Part shown: piece after piece, positions 36,379 through 48,256 of the stretch
How positions within the stretch are numbered: position 1 is the stretch's first letter
How the letters are laid out: each line of letters starts with the position of its first letter
Source of the DNA: Dryas octopetala
Taxonomy: Eukaryota > Streptophyta > Magnoliopsida > Rosales > Rosaceae
Length of the DNA: 64,000 nucleotides
Direction: 5' to 3'
NCBI GenBank assembly: GCA_963921425.1
Contig: OY992833.1
Span: 29,498,698-29,562,697 of the forward strand
The notes under the pieces: generated by a model
What the model saw: only the letters and a program-made list of their open reading frames with translations
What the model was told of the DNA's origin: nothing
Database searches by the model: none
Translations under genes and position numbers: made by a program

Positions 36379-39221
36379 AGGGGGTTTGAGGGTGTGGTCC
36401 TTGCTCACATTGGTCTACAAAAGAGCCAAGGATGGGGCATGAAAGGGTGTGCAGTGCCCCCAAACCCACCAGACAACAGTCACAACACCCTTATGGGCCC
36501 CACCTTCCCACTTTGGAATCCAGACCTCAGCAACACATAAGGGAAATGATAAAAGAATTCAAACAAGGCCCCCAACCCCCTTCTCTCTCTGTCTCTCACA
36601 TGTACTGATGTACATACTGCTATGCTACATAGGCCTAATAAGACTATACATCATATCTTTATGTAGGCATTGGCATCACCCACCAGCATATGGGTCGGCC
36701 ACTACTAACCAGTCTAACCACAAGGTAGCAAGTTTTTGTAGTTTTATGAGCTACCTTCAATTTTGTTGAATGATGAGGTCATAATTCTGCAGCATACACT
36801 ATTTTTTTCTCTTTTTTTAGTGCTTTTCTTTGTTGGTTCTTTTTTATTTTTGTTGGATCCACCTCAACATTTTTTGTTGGATCCTACATAAGAATGCATA
36901 TTAACCAACTTTATTATCATGTTTAGAGACTATAATGGGCTCTCCTTATCATTATTTTGACTCTAATATATAATCTATAACAGAACCATATATGTAGGGA
37001 CAGCACAACGGCCTTGATAGCAAAGTTCTATGTTGCCTAAGTTAATTAAACCATTCATTGTTAGACCTTGTTAGACTTTCCCTGTACCATGGTCCTGTAA
37101 TTATGGCATGCTTTAGGTAACCAGTTACCACAGAAGAAATGTAGAGATGAGTAATGAGAGTAACGTTTAAAGAAAATTAATAGTGATTTGGCTGTACATA
37201 TATGCCAGAATCTATGAAGAAGATGTTATTAAATACAATACAATTTGTTGTGCCTGACTTGCTCTTTTTTAATTTTTTTTAATTAAAGGGTAGGAGATGG
37301 ATTTGCTGAATAATCATGAGAGAGTTAGATATGCAGAGCTTGCACTTTAAACAGACTGAAATCTTGGTGGACAGTGTGACAGACAGAGTTGTCTCTGTGT
37401 GCTAAATGAGACAGTAGGAATATATAGAAATAGCCTTGGAAGCCATTAATTTTGCAATATTGGTTCAAAAAGGCTGGAGACCCAAGATCTCCCAAGTGTC
37501 CAATCCTTGTGCCAAATTTCAAAGCTGCTCTATGACCAAAGATTCCACTATTTTACTAGATAATTAGCTTTATGAATTTAATATATAAGAGTACACGGTA
37601 CACCTTAATTACACTTCACCATGAGCAAAGCAAAGCACCCACTTGCTTTGTCTCGTGCTCCTCCCATTTTGCTTATGCTTAGGACACCAACTTCCAATAA
37701 CCCTCTTGTTCAAATAAACACAATTTCCATTTTTTCTTCTGTTTTTGAGCAATTTTAAGCTGTCAATATCGTGTAAGGCAATCACCAGTGATTTCTTTGT
37801 TCCTTCCATCTTATTTCATACATACACACAGGCATATAGTGCATATTACGCATATACATATAATATGTTGGCCAGACTTTCTACCAAATTTTCAATGTCA
37901 CAACTCACAAGAGATGCCATGCTGCAGAATGCACAGAAACATTTTTGGTTGCATGAGCATATATGTATGTATGGTACTTGGTGCAGCATAAGATACCAAA
38001 GCTTTGGGAATTCAAATAGCCAGATTACAGAGGCAATGATGATTGTCAATTCTAATATCTGAGACCCTGAGAACGCTATAATCAATGATTCCAAGTGTCC
38101 CAGGTTTAGTTTTTTAGCTTGTGAGTTGTGTCTCATGCTTTGCTTGTTGTCCTATTTTACACTTAAAATAAACAGAAGCTTGGTTGTACTGAACAAGAAG
38201 GTCAGAGTTGCACGTGAAGTTCTCGTGATTTACAATGCCATTGCCTGTGAATCTGTGATGGACTTAATATTAAATTTTATCTTATCCCCAAGCCTTGAAT
38301 GGTATAGTTTATCAGTTCCTCCATCATACACTTGTCCTTGATGCTTCTTTTCTAAGAAACTTCAAAATTCAATTCCTTTCTAATCCAACATGTTGTGCTG
38401 TGCTTTCCACCATTTTCCCTCAAATTCAAATGGACTTGAAACATGTGAAAACATCTGTGGATTGTACGTTTTTTGAGTGGCAACTACAGTTGTATTCTTA
38501 CATGCATATCGGATTTTGGCAGGCTTTGCTTGAAAGGAAGCTTTGAATAATAAACCATGCACGTTCTTGAAGTATGTGTTAATTGCAGCTTTAATTGCCG
38601 TACAATTAGAGACATTTCAATGCATTATTGTGTGGATTCTCGTTGACTGCATAGCCAGCAAGGTCATTAGCATTGCTGGTTATGATATGACATGACATAT
38701 AATCACATATTTAAGCAACTTTTGACAAAATGGGGAATTCTGGATCTGGAAATTTTTTTATTTGTTACGGCAAAAAACTCTAATATGATACACAGTTGCG
38801 AAGCCTAAGGGGCAAAAACTCAACTGGGCCAACTGGGTTTGAGTCAAACAGCATTTCCTGTCCCCATGGGCATGACTATGACTGGAAGGGTGAGGTTTTT
38901 TTAAATGATAATGGAAACTGTATGTTATTTAACGTATCAGAGGTTTGAATGATTTTATGGTTTTCACAAGCAAAAAGACTGAAAATGCTTGCTTGCAGTT
39001 TCAGTGATCATGGAGTACTGTGTCATTTTGATTTATAATCCATGAAACTATGACAGTCCTTGCACGTGTGTTCAAAATATTTGAGGTATGTTTCTATTAG
39101 ATTCCAGCTAATTTCTTTCATGTTATAATATAATTCTATGTCACCAAGTTGGTCAATTGAGATTGCTACACAAAATTTACAAAAAAGAAAAAAGAAAAAA
39201 AGGGTATGTCTTCACAAACTT
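36379..39221. other. intergenic region between the RTFL gene and STN7
   Basis: Upstream region of the RTFL gene plus the STN7 3' UTR at its right end. Several 60-100 codon ORFs occur on both strands around 37.3-38.5 kb, but none has a recognisable domain or coding bias. No gene claimed. Confidence 0.5.
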
Positions 39222-42200
39222 TCATTCCTCTCTGGGGATCCACCTGCTCCACCATAGACTCTTCCTACTTTGGTTAAGCTCGTCCATGCTCTCATTCACT
39301 GTTCTTACAATCTTCCTCTGGAGCCAAAGAGCTGAAGCAAGAGCATTCCTTTGAGCACTTGCCTTCTTTTTAGGCTCCACTTCCTGCAAAACAGAGGAAT
39401 AAATTTAATTGTGTATACAACTCCTGAAAAGAGTACAAGTGCTTATTTCTAAATGTAGTTCAGGTACAAACTTTAAGCTCCTGGAGCTGAGCTTCTGTGA
39501 AGCCACCATCCTGCTTGGTTCCGGATCTTGCCATTAGCCGAATAACCCATTTGGCAGCCTCCCCATAGTCTTGTTGTGTGTATCGAAACAGTTGCAGCCT
39601 CATACTCTGCATGAAGGACAGAGCCAACAGGCCTTCTTTGTCAAAGTAGGGGTACGCTAAAGCTGTTTTTGCACTGATTCTTTGTCTTGCTTTGTATCGA
39701 ACCATTGATGTCAGGAGTTCCCATCCAATTCCATCGTCCAAATCCAACAACTCAAAACCTCTTCGTAGTTCCGCGGAAGCACGAGGCTCAGCACTTTTCC
39801 TCCATGCTACCAAGTCATAGTCACACCTTTTTAGCTGCCGGTTGAATTGTATAAGGCCACTGTCAGAGCGTAATCCTGGGAATGCCTACATGAAGAAGAC
39901 TGTCAGTGTGAACCCTGCAAAATCCCCATTTTCACAAGAAATGATACTACACGTGTGTGATAATCAGAAGTTGTTACATCTGAACACACAGAGACACAGA
40001 CGCAGCAATTTTCAGTCAATAATTTAGTATACCAATATAGCTCCTCAGCAACTTTTGTCACTCACCATTTGTAGGAATATGAGCCCAGTGCTATAGATAT
40101 CAAATCTATCAGGCAAATTCATCTGTTCAAGACCATATAATCAAAACCATTAAAGGAATCAACTGCCTGAGAAAGTAAGCTTAGCTAAAATCAAGCTGAG
40201 ATAATTTCACAGTTAATTTTCCACCTGCCATAGAACTGGGGAAAGTGCGGTCGCCACTGGCGCAGATGGTGCAGATGGCGTTTGTGTGCTCATGATGTAT
40301 TGCTCTGGTGCAGCATATCTGAAAAGGGAAGGACCCAAAGACATTATGAGTTCCTTCTGCTAAAAAAAACACCACATCAAATTGAGTGAGATGCTATAAG
40401 GAGCTGAACCTATGTATTAATTAAAAAATGTAAATTAGAAAGGTGATCTTTAGGACTGATAGTTCTGCTAGATTTCATTAAGAAATCAAATATCACCTTT
40501 GATCAGCACTCAGGTTTCATGTATTATGCACTTCATAAAGTGAGGCTTTTTGCTGAAATTCCAAAATATTTTTTACTTGGCCTCCATCTAGATAAATTTT
40601 CCCAAACAAAATTAAACTGTGGGATTTTCTGTAATTCAGTCCCTAGGATATCATTTCAAGTTAGATTGGCCCACTGATATTTTTCTAGTTATCCCTCCAG
40701 ATGACATGGAGGAACCAACAATTTCCCTTTTCATTAATGGCATTAACTATTTTAGTGCTAAAGTTCAGTTCTTAGGTCCATAGATGTAAAGTAGAAAATG
40801 GATCTCGTCATTCATCGTCATCTCTTAGCATTATCAGACCATTCTCCAAGTAGTGGTGTACAGAAACAGCAGAAAAATAATTCAACTTTGTTAAGGTATT
40901 TGGATGTGCCATCAGTCTTGAATGAAATCATTCATTAGTTGTTCCTATAGTGCAGGACTTTAATTTAATGAGTTCATCATGCCTTTGGTAGCAATTAGAT
41001 GAATCAGTATGCTACTTAGACTACATAACGAGAAAGAAGATACCTTGGATCCAAAAGAAACTCCTTTGGAATGTAGTTGATGCCGACTCGCAAATCTGCT
41101 GCAGCTCCAAGATCAATGATCTTGAATGTACGAGAGCCTGCTCATTGTTAAAATGGGAATAGGAAATCTTTAAATCTGAGAACAGTTGAACTTTACTGGT
41201 CCTCTATTGACTAATGTGCATTCTATATTAAGTTTACCTTCAGAGAAAATAATATTCTGTGGCTTTATATCCCTATGCACAATCCCTGTTGAGTGAAGAC
41301 CATCCAATGCAAATAAGAGCTGTCTCATTATTGTTTGAATGATTCTATCTTCCCTTTCCAAACCCTTCGGCAAGTCCTGATTCTTTCCAAGAATCATGGT
41401 TTCTACCTGACATTGTATGTGACCATCAGTGAAGTTGAAAGTTGGAGAAACAAACTATACCAAGACTTTCATACAACCAGCAATTAATATGCAAAGTCCC
41501 ACTATCACTAAGGTTTTCTTTTTTCAGAATTTTCTATTTTCCATTTCAAATCAAAGAGCAGTTTTAAAATAGATGATGCATGAACCATGAAACATATATA
41601 GTTGTAGCGTATTGTTGGAAAAGAAAATCTCAGTATTTATTATAATTAATGACTACAAACTGAAAATTATGGTGTAAACCACCCCCTGCCCCAAATCCAG
41701 AAAGCTATAGGCTAGAAAGAATAGAAATTCTATAGGCGAGTGGACAGATGAATATTTGGATATTACAGCTGAAAGCCTGAAACTACTAAATTCTAAAACT
41801 TTGCATGTTAAGTTTGACAAAGAAATCATCAGTTTCACAGAAAAAATGGTTAATTCTGAAAATTTATGCAACATTGCATGAGCGAAAGTACCAACATTGT
41901 AGGGGAATTCTTTGCTTTGCATCAAATCATAAAGTGTGGATTCCCCTTCAAATCGCCATATAAGCCAATATTCAGTTTCTTTCTTTGAAGAACTCTGCAA
42001 CAGATTCATGATAATAATTCTTATAATGGGATAGAAACTAGAATGTACAATGGAATGAAATATCAAAAGAAATTTTTTTAAATCTTTCAAGATAAGGATA
42101 CCCTTAAATCATATGGTACTAGTAGGCATTTTAGAGCAACACCTCAAGAAAGCCGTACATAAAATCAGCACAGCTATTTGCACATGCCCTTCTCACACGC

Positions 42201-43232
42201 TCATTCATCCAAATCTCCACCGCACCATATTCAGTAGCCTTTTTCAAGACCAAGTCACCTTCTTTCTGGTGGACAACAACAAATAAAATATTAGCACATC
42301 GCATTCCCATAAGTCCATAACACAATCTTAGGTATGAAAGCTCAAGGACATTCTCTCTGCTCTCTCTTTTTCATTTCTTTTCCTTTTGATGCTAAGACCC
42401 TACTCACTTAATAACATAAGCGAATTCCCTTTTCCATGAGAAAGCCATATGATTGACAAAAATCAATATTGAAATTATGATTGTACAAGCAGATTAAGCA
42501 GTACTTGTTCAAATAATATAATAGCACAATTTTGAACTCAATCAATTAGATGTGCAATTAGACTCGGTAAGAAAATATGTAAAGAGATTCAATTGACTAC
42601 TTCGTACCTTGGAAGAAGGCTTCTTAGCCAATGAAACTCTGTAAACCACTCCAAAAGCTCCTTCACCCAACTTTTTCCCCAAAACAAAATCATCCTGTCC
42701 CACAAAACCAAACACAAAAACCACATCAGACTTCAATTGAAATCCAAAAATCTGACCAAGAACCAAAATCAGCTAAAATCTGAACCTTCCTATAAGTGGG
42801 TCTGAAAAGCCTCTCAACAAAAGCAAGTACAAACATGTCAAAGAACCCTGGAGCCACACCAGGGGTGGCCCAGAGATAAGACAGAGCACCCAGTGCCAAA
42901 ATAGCACCAGGGACTGTGATTGTTAACCCACTAGACTTTGGAAGAGTGCTTCTGTAAATGATATCACCACACTCCATGACTGTACATGGAAGCCCCACTC
43001 CCACCCCCAAAAAGAGGTCCTGAACCGCATGGACCAACTCCCCCCCTCCCGATGCGAAAACTAGGAACGTTTTAGGGTTTGAGATGGTTATTCTTGAATT
43101 GGGTTGTGGTTCAGAGGTGGTGGGTTTGATTCTAAGCTTCTTTCCCAGAAATTGGGATGTGGGTTTTGATTTGTGAGGGTGGAGATTGGCTACTCCTATA
43201 CTAACTCCTCCCGCTGCAACAGTAGCGGCCAT
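39222..43232 (-). CDS. STN7: STN7 thylakoid serine/threonine kinase (state transitions)
   Basis: Chloroplast kinase that phosphorylates LHCII under control of the plastoquinone/cytochrome b6f redox state, driving state transitions. Minus-strand exons: 43232-42786, 42694-42608, 42265-42143, 41994-41892, 41402-41238, 41137-41044, 40318-40225, 40122-40066, 39885-39472, 39383-39222; 581 aa (562 in Arabidopsis, from memory). A Ser/Pro-rich transit peptide precedes [15 protein letters not shown], holding the lumenal redox cysteines C83 and C88, spaced as C65/C70 in Arabidopsis. One membrane span follows ([17 protein letters not shown]). The stroma-facing kinase domain starts at about residue 150: [10 protein letters not shown] loop, HRDIKPQN with catalytic Asp298, and DLG instead of DFG, normal for STN7. 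The end SRWIPREE is typical of the family. In exon 5 the acceptor is the second AG of CAGGTAG; the first would break the frame. Confidence 0.96.
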
Positions 43233-44085
43233 GGCCGTCCAGAGAAAGGCTTTGAGAACTTGTTTGGTGGAAAATCTAGGTACTGATAGTCACTGGCTTA
43301 CTCGAAGAATGTCATTTGAATGTAGACCACCACTCAAACACACATACTCCCTCTCTAAGGATTTGTTTTGTAGTGGCGGTTATTACAGGTATTTTTGTGG
43401 AGGGAAATGGCTCACTAGTTCATGGATAATATTCACCACAAATGACACGTAAACACATGTATTGTAGCATTGGGCTGGAACCTGGACTTGTATGCGAAGA
43501 CTGATGGGCTGGGAACGTGGAAATAATGGTTGGGTTGGAAAAGGTTAGGTTCCAAACCATTTTAGGCCTCATGCCGCTGTGCAACCAGTGAGGCATAACT
43601 TGTCCAATATAGAAAAGCCCATGAAATGAATACACAAATTACAATAATTTAGCAAATTTTCCAAAACAAACGAAGGATAGAGCTTCTACGGTACATCCCG
43701 TCCAAACGGCACGGCATGCGGACGGATCGAATGACTATAAAATTTATACTGGATGAATTAAAATGTGGATCCAAAGGTAATAATAACATTTGCACCATAC
43801 GAAGATATGAATGGTAGCACAATCCCAAACAAGTCACATGACATAGTTTTTCTCTGAGCTGCTATTACTTGGCTATGACGCAAGCAGCTCCATGGACCAT
43901 ATGGTATTCCACTATTCCGTAATTGTCAAATACCATCAAATCAACATTAATGTGGTTACTTCACGTTTGTTCTTGTAGTTATAGTCTTGTACACAATAAT
44001 GGGCTTGAACACGGGAACACGGGATTACCCTAGCCTTTGCCATGGAAGCAAGGTTAATATCATCCCAATAAATACAATGTTCAAT
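43233..44085. other. STN7 upstream region
   Basis: Presumed STN7 promoter and leader; no TATA box or other gene seen. Confidence 0.4.
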
Positions 44086-44465
44086 GGAAAATGCTATTCA
44101 TTTTCTCTAATCTACCTTTTTTATCGATTTTTTTTTTTTTCATTTCACAACGTATTTTCATGATCCGAATCGTTCATTTTTTATATCATTATTTGAAGAT
44201 CATCTATGTAAAAAATTAACTAAATTGAAAATTGTTTGATCATGTAATCGTTATCAAATAAATAAACAATGAATGAAATTGTTACCAAAATCTTATGTTT
44301 AATTTATCATAGTTACATAACCAAACAATATATGATTGATTGATTTTTTCCATTGATGATTTTCAAAAAATTATCTAAAAAATAAACAGTTCGAATCATG
44401 AAAATACGCTGTGAAATGAATATAATAAATAAAAAAGTCAGTAGAGAAGGTAGATAACATTCCTC
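44086..44465. mobile_element. fold-back MITE
   Basis: The left arm (AATGCTATTCATTTTCTCT, then CATTTCACAACGTATTTTCA) is repeated inverted at the right (CATTTCACAGCGTATTTTCA, then CTACCTTCTCT and AATGTTATC). The arms are about 110 bp around an AT-rich loop. No target duplication was identified; ends are approximate. Confidence 0.6.
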
Positions 44466-44924
44466 ATATTCAGTGATTCATACATTACATGATGGTCATT
44501 TGATTTTCCTAGCTATTTGGACATTATATGATGGTCATTAGAACATACACCTATATTTAATAGTGTAAAATTTATATCTTAATAGTAAGAAAATAATTCC
44601 TCAAATATTCAATGGTCAATAAGTAATTGTCTGCTATGCAATAACCACATATATGACAGGAGTTTTTTTGAATTTGAACTCAACTACACTAGTATTTAGG
44701 TACATGATTTCATTCAATTGGATCCACCCACAAGGTTCCTCAATATACGTATGAGCATACGAGGAGCTTCAAGAGCAAAATTCCCTTCTACAAAGCAAAT
44801 TTAGAAAAATAATAAGTATTTGACGTAACTGCTTACGCAAAATTCTCATTCATTTCAGGTATCATATTTGCTAGGATTCAGATTAGAATTACAGAGAAGA
44901 GAGAGAGAGAGTCAAGAAGTGTTT
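44466..44924. other. intergenic
   Basis: 459 bp of AT-rich DNA between the fold-back MITE and the scar, with a short GA run near 44900-44911. I see no gene, RNA or transposon end in it. Confidence 0.4.
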
Positions 44925-44974
44925 GATTGAATGATCAAGTTTTTTTTTTTGGCCGGGGATTGAGTCATCAAGTT
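44925..44974 (-). mobile_element. 16-bp retroposition scar
   Basis: 17-bp direct repeats (44925-44941 and 44958-44974; 15 of 17 identical, starting GATTGA and ending ATCAAGTT) enclose nine T followed by GGCCGGG. On the minus strand this is CCCGGCC plus poly-A. The structure is that of a minimal retroposon tail; the two mismatches suggest it is old or partly fortuitous. Confidence 0.45.
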
Positions 44975-44996
44975 AACAGTACAACTAAACATTACA

Positions 44997-46358
44997 GGCC
45001 CGTTTGTTTCACCTTCTTAATAGGGATTGGCTTAGTTAAGACCCTAAGCCCATGTTTGGTGAGAGTAGGATTAAAAAAAGAGGGGCTTAGTGAATCCCCT
45101 CTAACTTAAATGAACCTTCTTAGATGGGCTTAGTGAAACCCGTGAGAAAGTGGAGGTTTAGCTAAGAACCTTCTTGGCTTGTACTAGCTAAGACGCACCC
45201 CACCCGATTGCAACCATCCCCAGCCCGTCCTTCGCTTCTCCCCCCCTCCAACCCAGCACATCCCCACCCCACCCCCATCCCAGTCGCACCCCCCCACCCA
45301 GCCCCCCAGTCGCACTCCGCCCACCCAGCTCCGGCCCCATCGCACCCTCCACCCAGATCGTACTCCGCCCACCCAGCTCCGGCGGGGTGAGAAACCCATG
45401 TCTTAACCTGGACAAGTCCAGAAGCCCATGTCTGAAGAAACCCATTTGTAGTAATTGAATGGAATGAGAAAAGGAAACCTGGTTGTCTTGCTTCTGTAGT
45501 TGAAAATGGCAACTCTGTTAAAATTGGGTTAGCTAAAAGTGATATGGGTTTATGATCCTGTGTCGCACATGTGTAGAGAGCAACTGAAAGCAGAAGGTCT
45601 GGTTTTAGGCAAGGGATTGGCTAATCGAATGTGTGTGTGAGAGTTGGCCGGCCCAAACCGAATGCACAAGCCCCTCTCTCTCTCTCTCTCACCCCTAATC
45701 GAATCAGTCTCTCACTCTCTCTTCGGACTTGTCTCTCATCTCAGTCTCAGACTCTTTCTCTTCTTCGATCTCATCTGCTCACTGCTCAGACTGCTCTCAT
45801 CAGTCATCAGCCCCACCTCAACGTCCTCGGCGGCTCCCTCTTCGACAGTCGCTCCTTCCCCATCGACCACCCCACTTTCAAATTCATCATCAGCAACTTT
45901 CAAGATCGGAGGTGGCAATCATGGAACTGCTAGTAGCCTTGTCCTTCTCGATCAAGCCGGGACCATCAAATGGACCTCTGCTTCTTCATCATCCAATCAA
46001 GCCCAGTTGGGTCCTTCCCCTGTTGACCCAGTTGACCCAGATACTTTTCTAAAAAAAAAAATAGTTTATCAACAAACTTTTCTATATAGTTTCATTAAAG
46101 AAAATTATTTAGAAATACTTTTCTAATTTTCTAAACAAACTTATAAATAGTTTTTAAAAACCTAATAATAATTATCAACTTGTTAATCATCCACTGCACT
46201 AAACATAGGACAGTACTATTTTAATTATTTAGTTTGTTAGTCATGTACTGTACCAAACATAAAGGCAGTTCTTAACTAGCTTAGTCCATGTCAAGTCAGT
46301 CTATGCCAATCCTTATAAATAGTCCATGCCAAGACAGTCCCGTGAAACAAACGAGGCC
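44997..46358. mobile_element. 1.36 kb non-autonomous DNA transposon with gene-like cargo
   Basis: The left end GGCCCGTTTGTTTCAC and the inverted right end GGCCTCGTTTGTTTCAC form a terminal repeat of hAT/Harbinger style. TACA occurs next to both ends, but there is no 8-bp duplication. Inside are a C-rich minisatellite (45190-45385, repeats of CCGCCCACCCAGCTCCGG type), a CT-rich leader-like tract (45674-45725) and a 300-bp GC-richer open region. Three overlapping plus-strand frames (up to 160 codons) cross the latter. No transposase is seen and I recognise no host protein in the cargo. Confidence 0.6.
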
Positions 46359-47221
46359 TACATGTCTTATATGTTGGCTGAGAGGCGATGTAACATCCTA
46401 ACCGAATGCCAGCTCACATAACAACCTAATGACGTCAATAACTAATTAGCTTTTTTTTTTTTTTGGTGGCAAATACGAACTTTCATAAAGCCCAGCACGG
46501 GCAAAAGAGAAACTAATTAGCTAACTAGACCCACTGACTAAGCCATATTACTGTTATGGCTTAACAATATTGAGCTGTTGAATCCGATGCACTAATAGGA
46601 TCTAAATCTGATAATCCAATTAAAAATAGATACATCCTCAGAACCACATTAAAACTTGACACAAGAATGGTTTGGTTTCATAAGCCTCTTCAAAGTATTA
46701 CAATTGAGAACCCAAATTGTAATTTTCAAAACAACTTTATTCTATTTTTCTAACAACCAAAACGCTCCATATTTACAAAATAGAATAAACAAGTGGGAAA
46801 AAAGCTTTAATCAATGATTCTAGTCCAAAAGGAAAAACCAAAAACCAAAGATAATGCATCTTCCACAGGGGATCTCCTGATCTTCACCAAATAGCCCACC
46901 CACATTTACCCACCATATACTTTGGACGTGCCACTGCCACATTTAACTTTTACCATACATATCAAAATCCTCTTTAACACGAGTACCCAATTAACAGTAA
47001 CCCCCGCCATTTTCAGCAAACTTTAACGGCCGTAACTCCAATGCCTTAACCGGACGGTCCGGACCAGACAAGAAAGACAATGTCGCATTTACCCCCTCAG
47101 GGCCCCACCCAAAAGAATAAAAATCACATACACATCACACCCACCCTGTCGTCACCCAAACCTCTCTGTCTGTCTCCCTCTCTGCCAGCGGTGAGCCTCC
47201 GTGAATCACGATGCACCCTCA
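46359..47221. other. intergenic and GATL 3' region
   Basis: Contains the LINE scar at 46440-46522. Long plus-strand ORFs starting at 47080 and 47201 run antisense into the GATL gene and are shadows of it. Confidence 0.5.
46440..46522 (-). mobile_element. 59-bp truncated LINE-like insertion with 12-bp target duplication
   Basis: AACTAATTAGCT at 46440-46451 is perfectly repeated at 46511-46522. Between them, read on the minus strand, is a 59-bp insert that starts CTCTTTTGCCCGTGCTGGGC and ends with TTCGTATTTGCCACC and about 14 A. The ...TTTATGAAAGTTCG...GCCACC-A(n) tail looks like the 3' end of a plant LINE. Only the last ~45 non-A bases were inserted. Confidence 0.75.
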
Positions 47222-48256
47222 TCAGCTATCAGAGAACAAAGACGAGTGACGAAACAGATCGTAAGGGGCCCACAAGCTATCCAACGGACACGGCCTCTTC
47301 GAGTCCAATCTCAGCCACGGCTTCCCTTTACCGCTCCAATGCAACAGGCTCACCGGCCCAAGATGAAGGTCCCTACACAGTCCCTCCAGGTTGTCACCGC
47401 CAAGCCCATGTTGGTTCCACCTGTGCTCCACTCCCTCCACGTCACCAGCGAAAACCAACAGAAACGGAGGCAGCGATCCCAGCTCGTAGATACGGTACCG
47501 TTTCTGGACCCTCATCCAGTGCTCCAGCTTCTGCGTGTACCTGCCTTCCCTCCATTTCCACAGATCGATCACCATCACCCCCGTGTTGAAGTAGCAGGGC
47601 CTCCGTCCCTTAAACGACGCCGAAAACGCCGCGTTTGACCAGAACTTCTGGGTGAAGTAGTTGGTGAAGTTGGCGTGGCAATACTCCGGCGCGCCCAACA
47701 CTCGCTTCCCGAGGTTTATGCTCCAGAGCTTCGCCACGTCATCGATCACGATCAAATCGGAGTCGAAGTAGATGATGCGGCGCACGCCCGACGGCAAGAG
47801 ATCGGCGAGGTAGATTCGCGCGTAGTTGAGGGGCTGGTCGAGCGCGCGTCGGACGGAGTAGGAGATCTTGCCGCGGACGAGGTTAGAGTCGAAGTGGTAG
47901 AGGTGGAAGTTGAGGTAGGGGAACGTGTCGGTGATGACGTGGCGGAGGTCGGCCTGGCGGTGCGTCGCGGCGATGAAGTGGAAGACGATGTTCTCCGGAC
48001 ACGTGGCGTGCTGGAGGACTGAGAAGACGCCGGCGATGGAGCCGCGGAGGTAGGTGGAGTCCAAGGTCATGGCGATGTGGATGATGGAGGGGTTGTGGGA
48101 GTGCAGGTCCAGTGAGGACCATGCGGTTCGAGGGCAATCTGGTCCATTCCGAAATGCAGGTGCTTCTCGAAACTTCGGGAGCTCGACGGCGGTGGACGTT
48201 GGCGGAAAGTGTACGGTCACGACGAGGATGAGAAAGATATAATGGTTCGGTGGCAT
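47222..48256 (-). CDS. galacturonosyltransferase-like protein (GATL, GT8)
   Basis: Type II Golgi/ER membrane glycosyltransferase of family GT8, group GATL (relatives include PARVUS/GATL1), implicated in pectin and xylan synthesis. Intronless, 344 aa, as expected for GATL genes. A short hydrophobic N-terminus ([12 protein letters not shown]) precedes the catalytic domain: [37 protein letters not shown] with the metal-binding DSD at residues 165-167, [39 protein letters not shown] and [11 protein letters not shown]. The ATG at 48256 is the first methionine of the open frame. Stop codon TGA at 47222-47224. The coding sequence is far more GC-rich than its flanks, common for this family. The exact GATL number cannot be given from the sequence. 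Confidence 0.95.
   Translation of the reverse strand: MPPNHYIFLILVVTVHFPPTSTAVELPKFREAPAFRNGPDCPRTAWSSLDLHSHNPSIIHIAMTLDSTYLRGSIAGVFSVLQHATCPENIVFHFIAATHRQADLRHVITDTFPYLNFHLYHFDSNLVRGKISYSVRRALDQPLNYARIYLADLLPSGVRRIIYFDSDLIVIDDVAKLWSINLGKRVLGAPEYCHANFTNYFTQKFWSNAAFSASFKGRRPCYFNTGVMVIDLWKWREGRYTQKLEHWMRVQKRYRIYELGSLPPFLLVFAGDVEGVEHRWNQHGLGGDNLEGLCRDLHLGPVSLLHWSGKGKPWLRLDSKRPCPLDSLWAPYDLFRHSSLFSDS

Noticed and set aside
37325-38562. Cluster of 60-105 codon frames on both strands
   Set aside because: No domain, no consistent splice structure and overlapping on opposite strands.
47080-47638. Long plus-strand frames (169 and 145 codons)
   Set aside because: They run antisense through the 3' end of the GATL gene; its GC-rich codons keep the other frames open.
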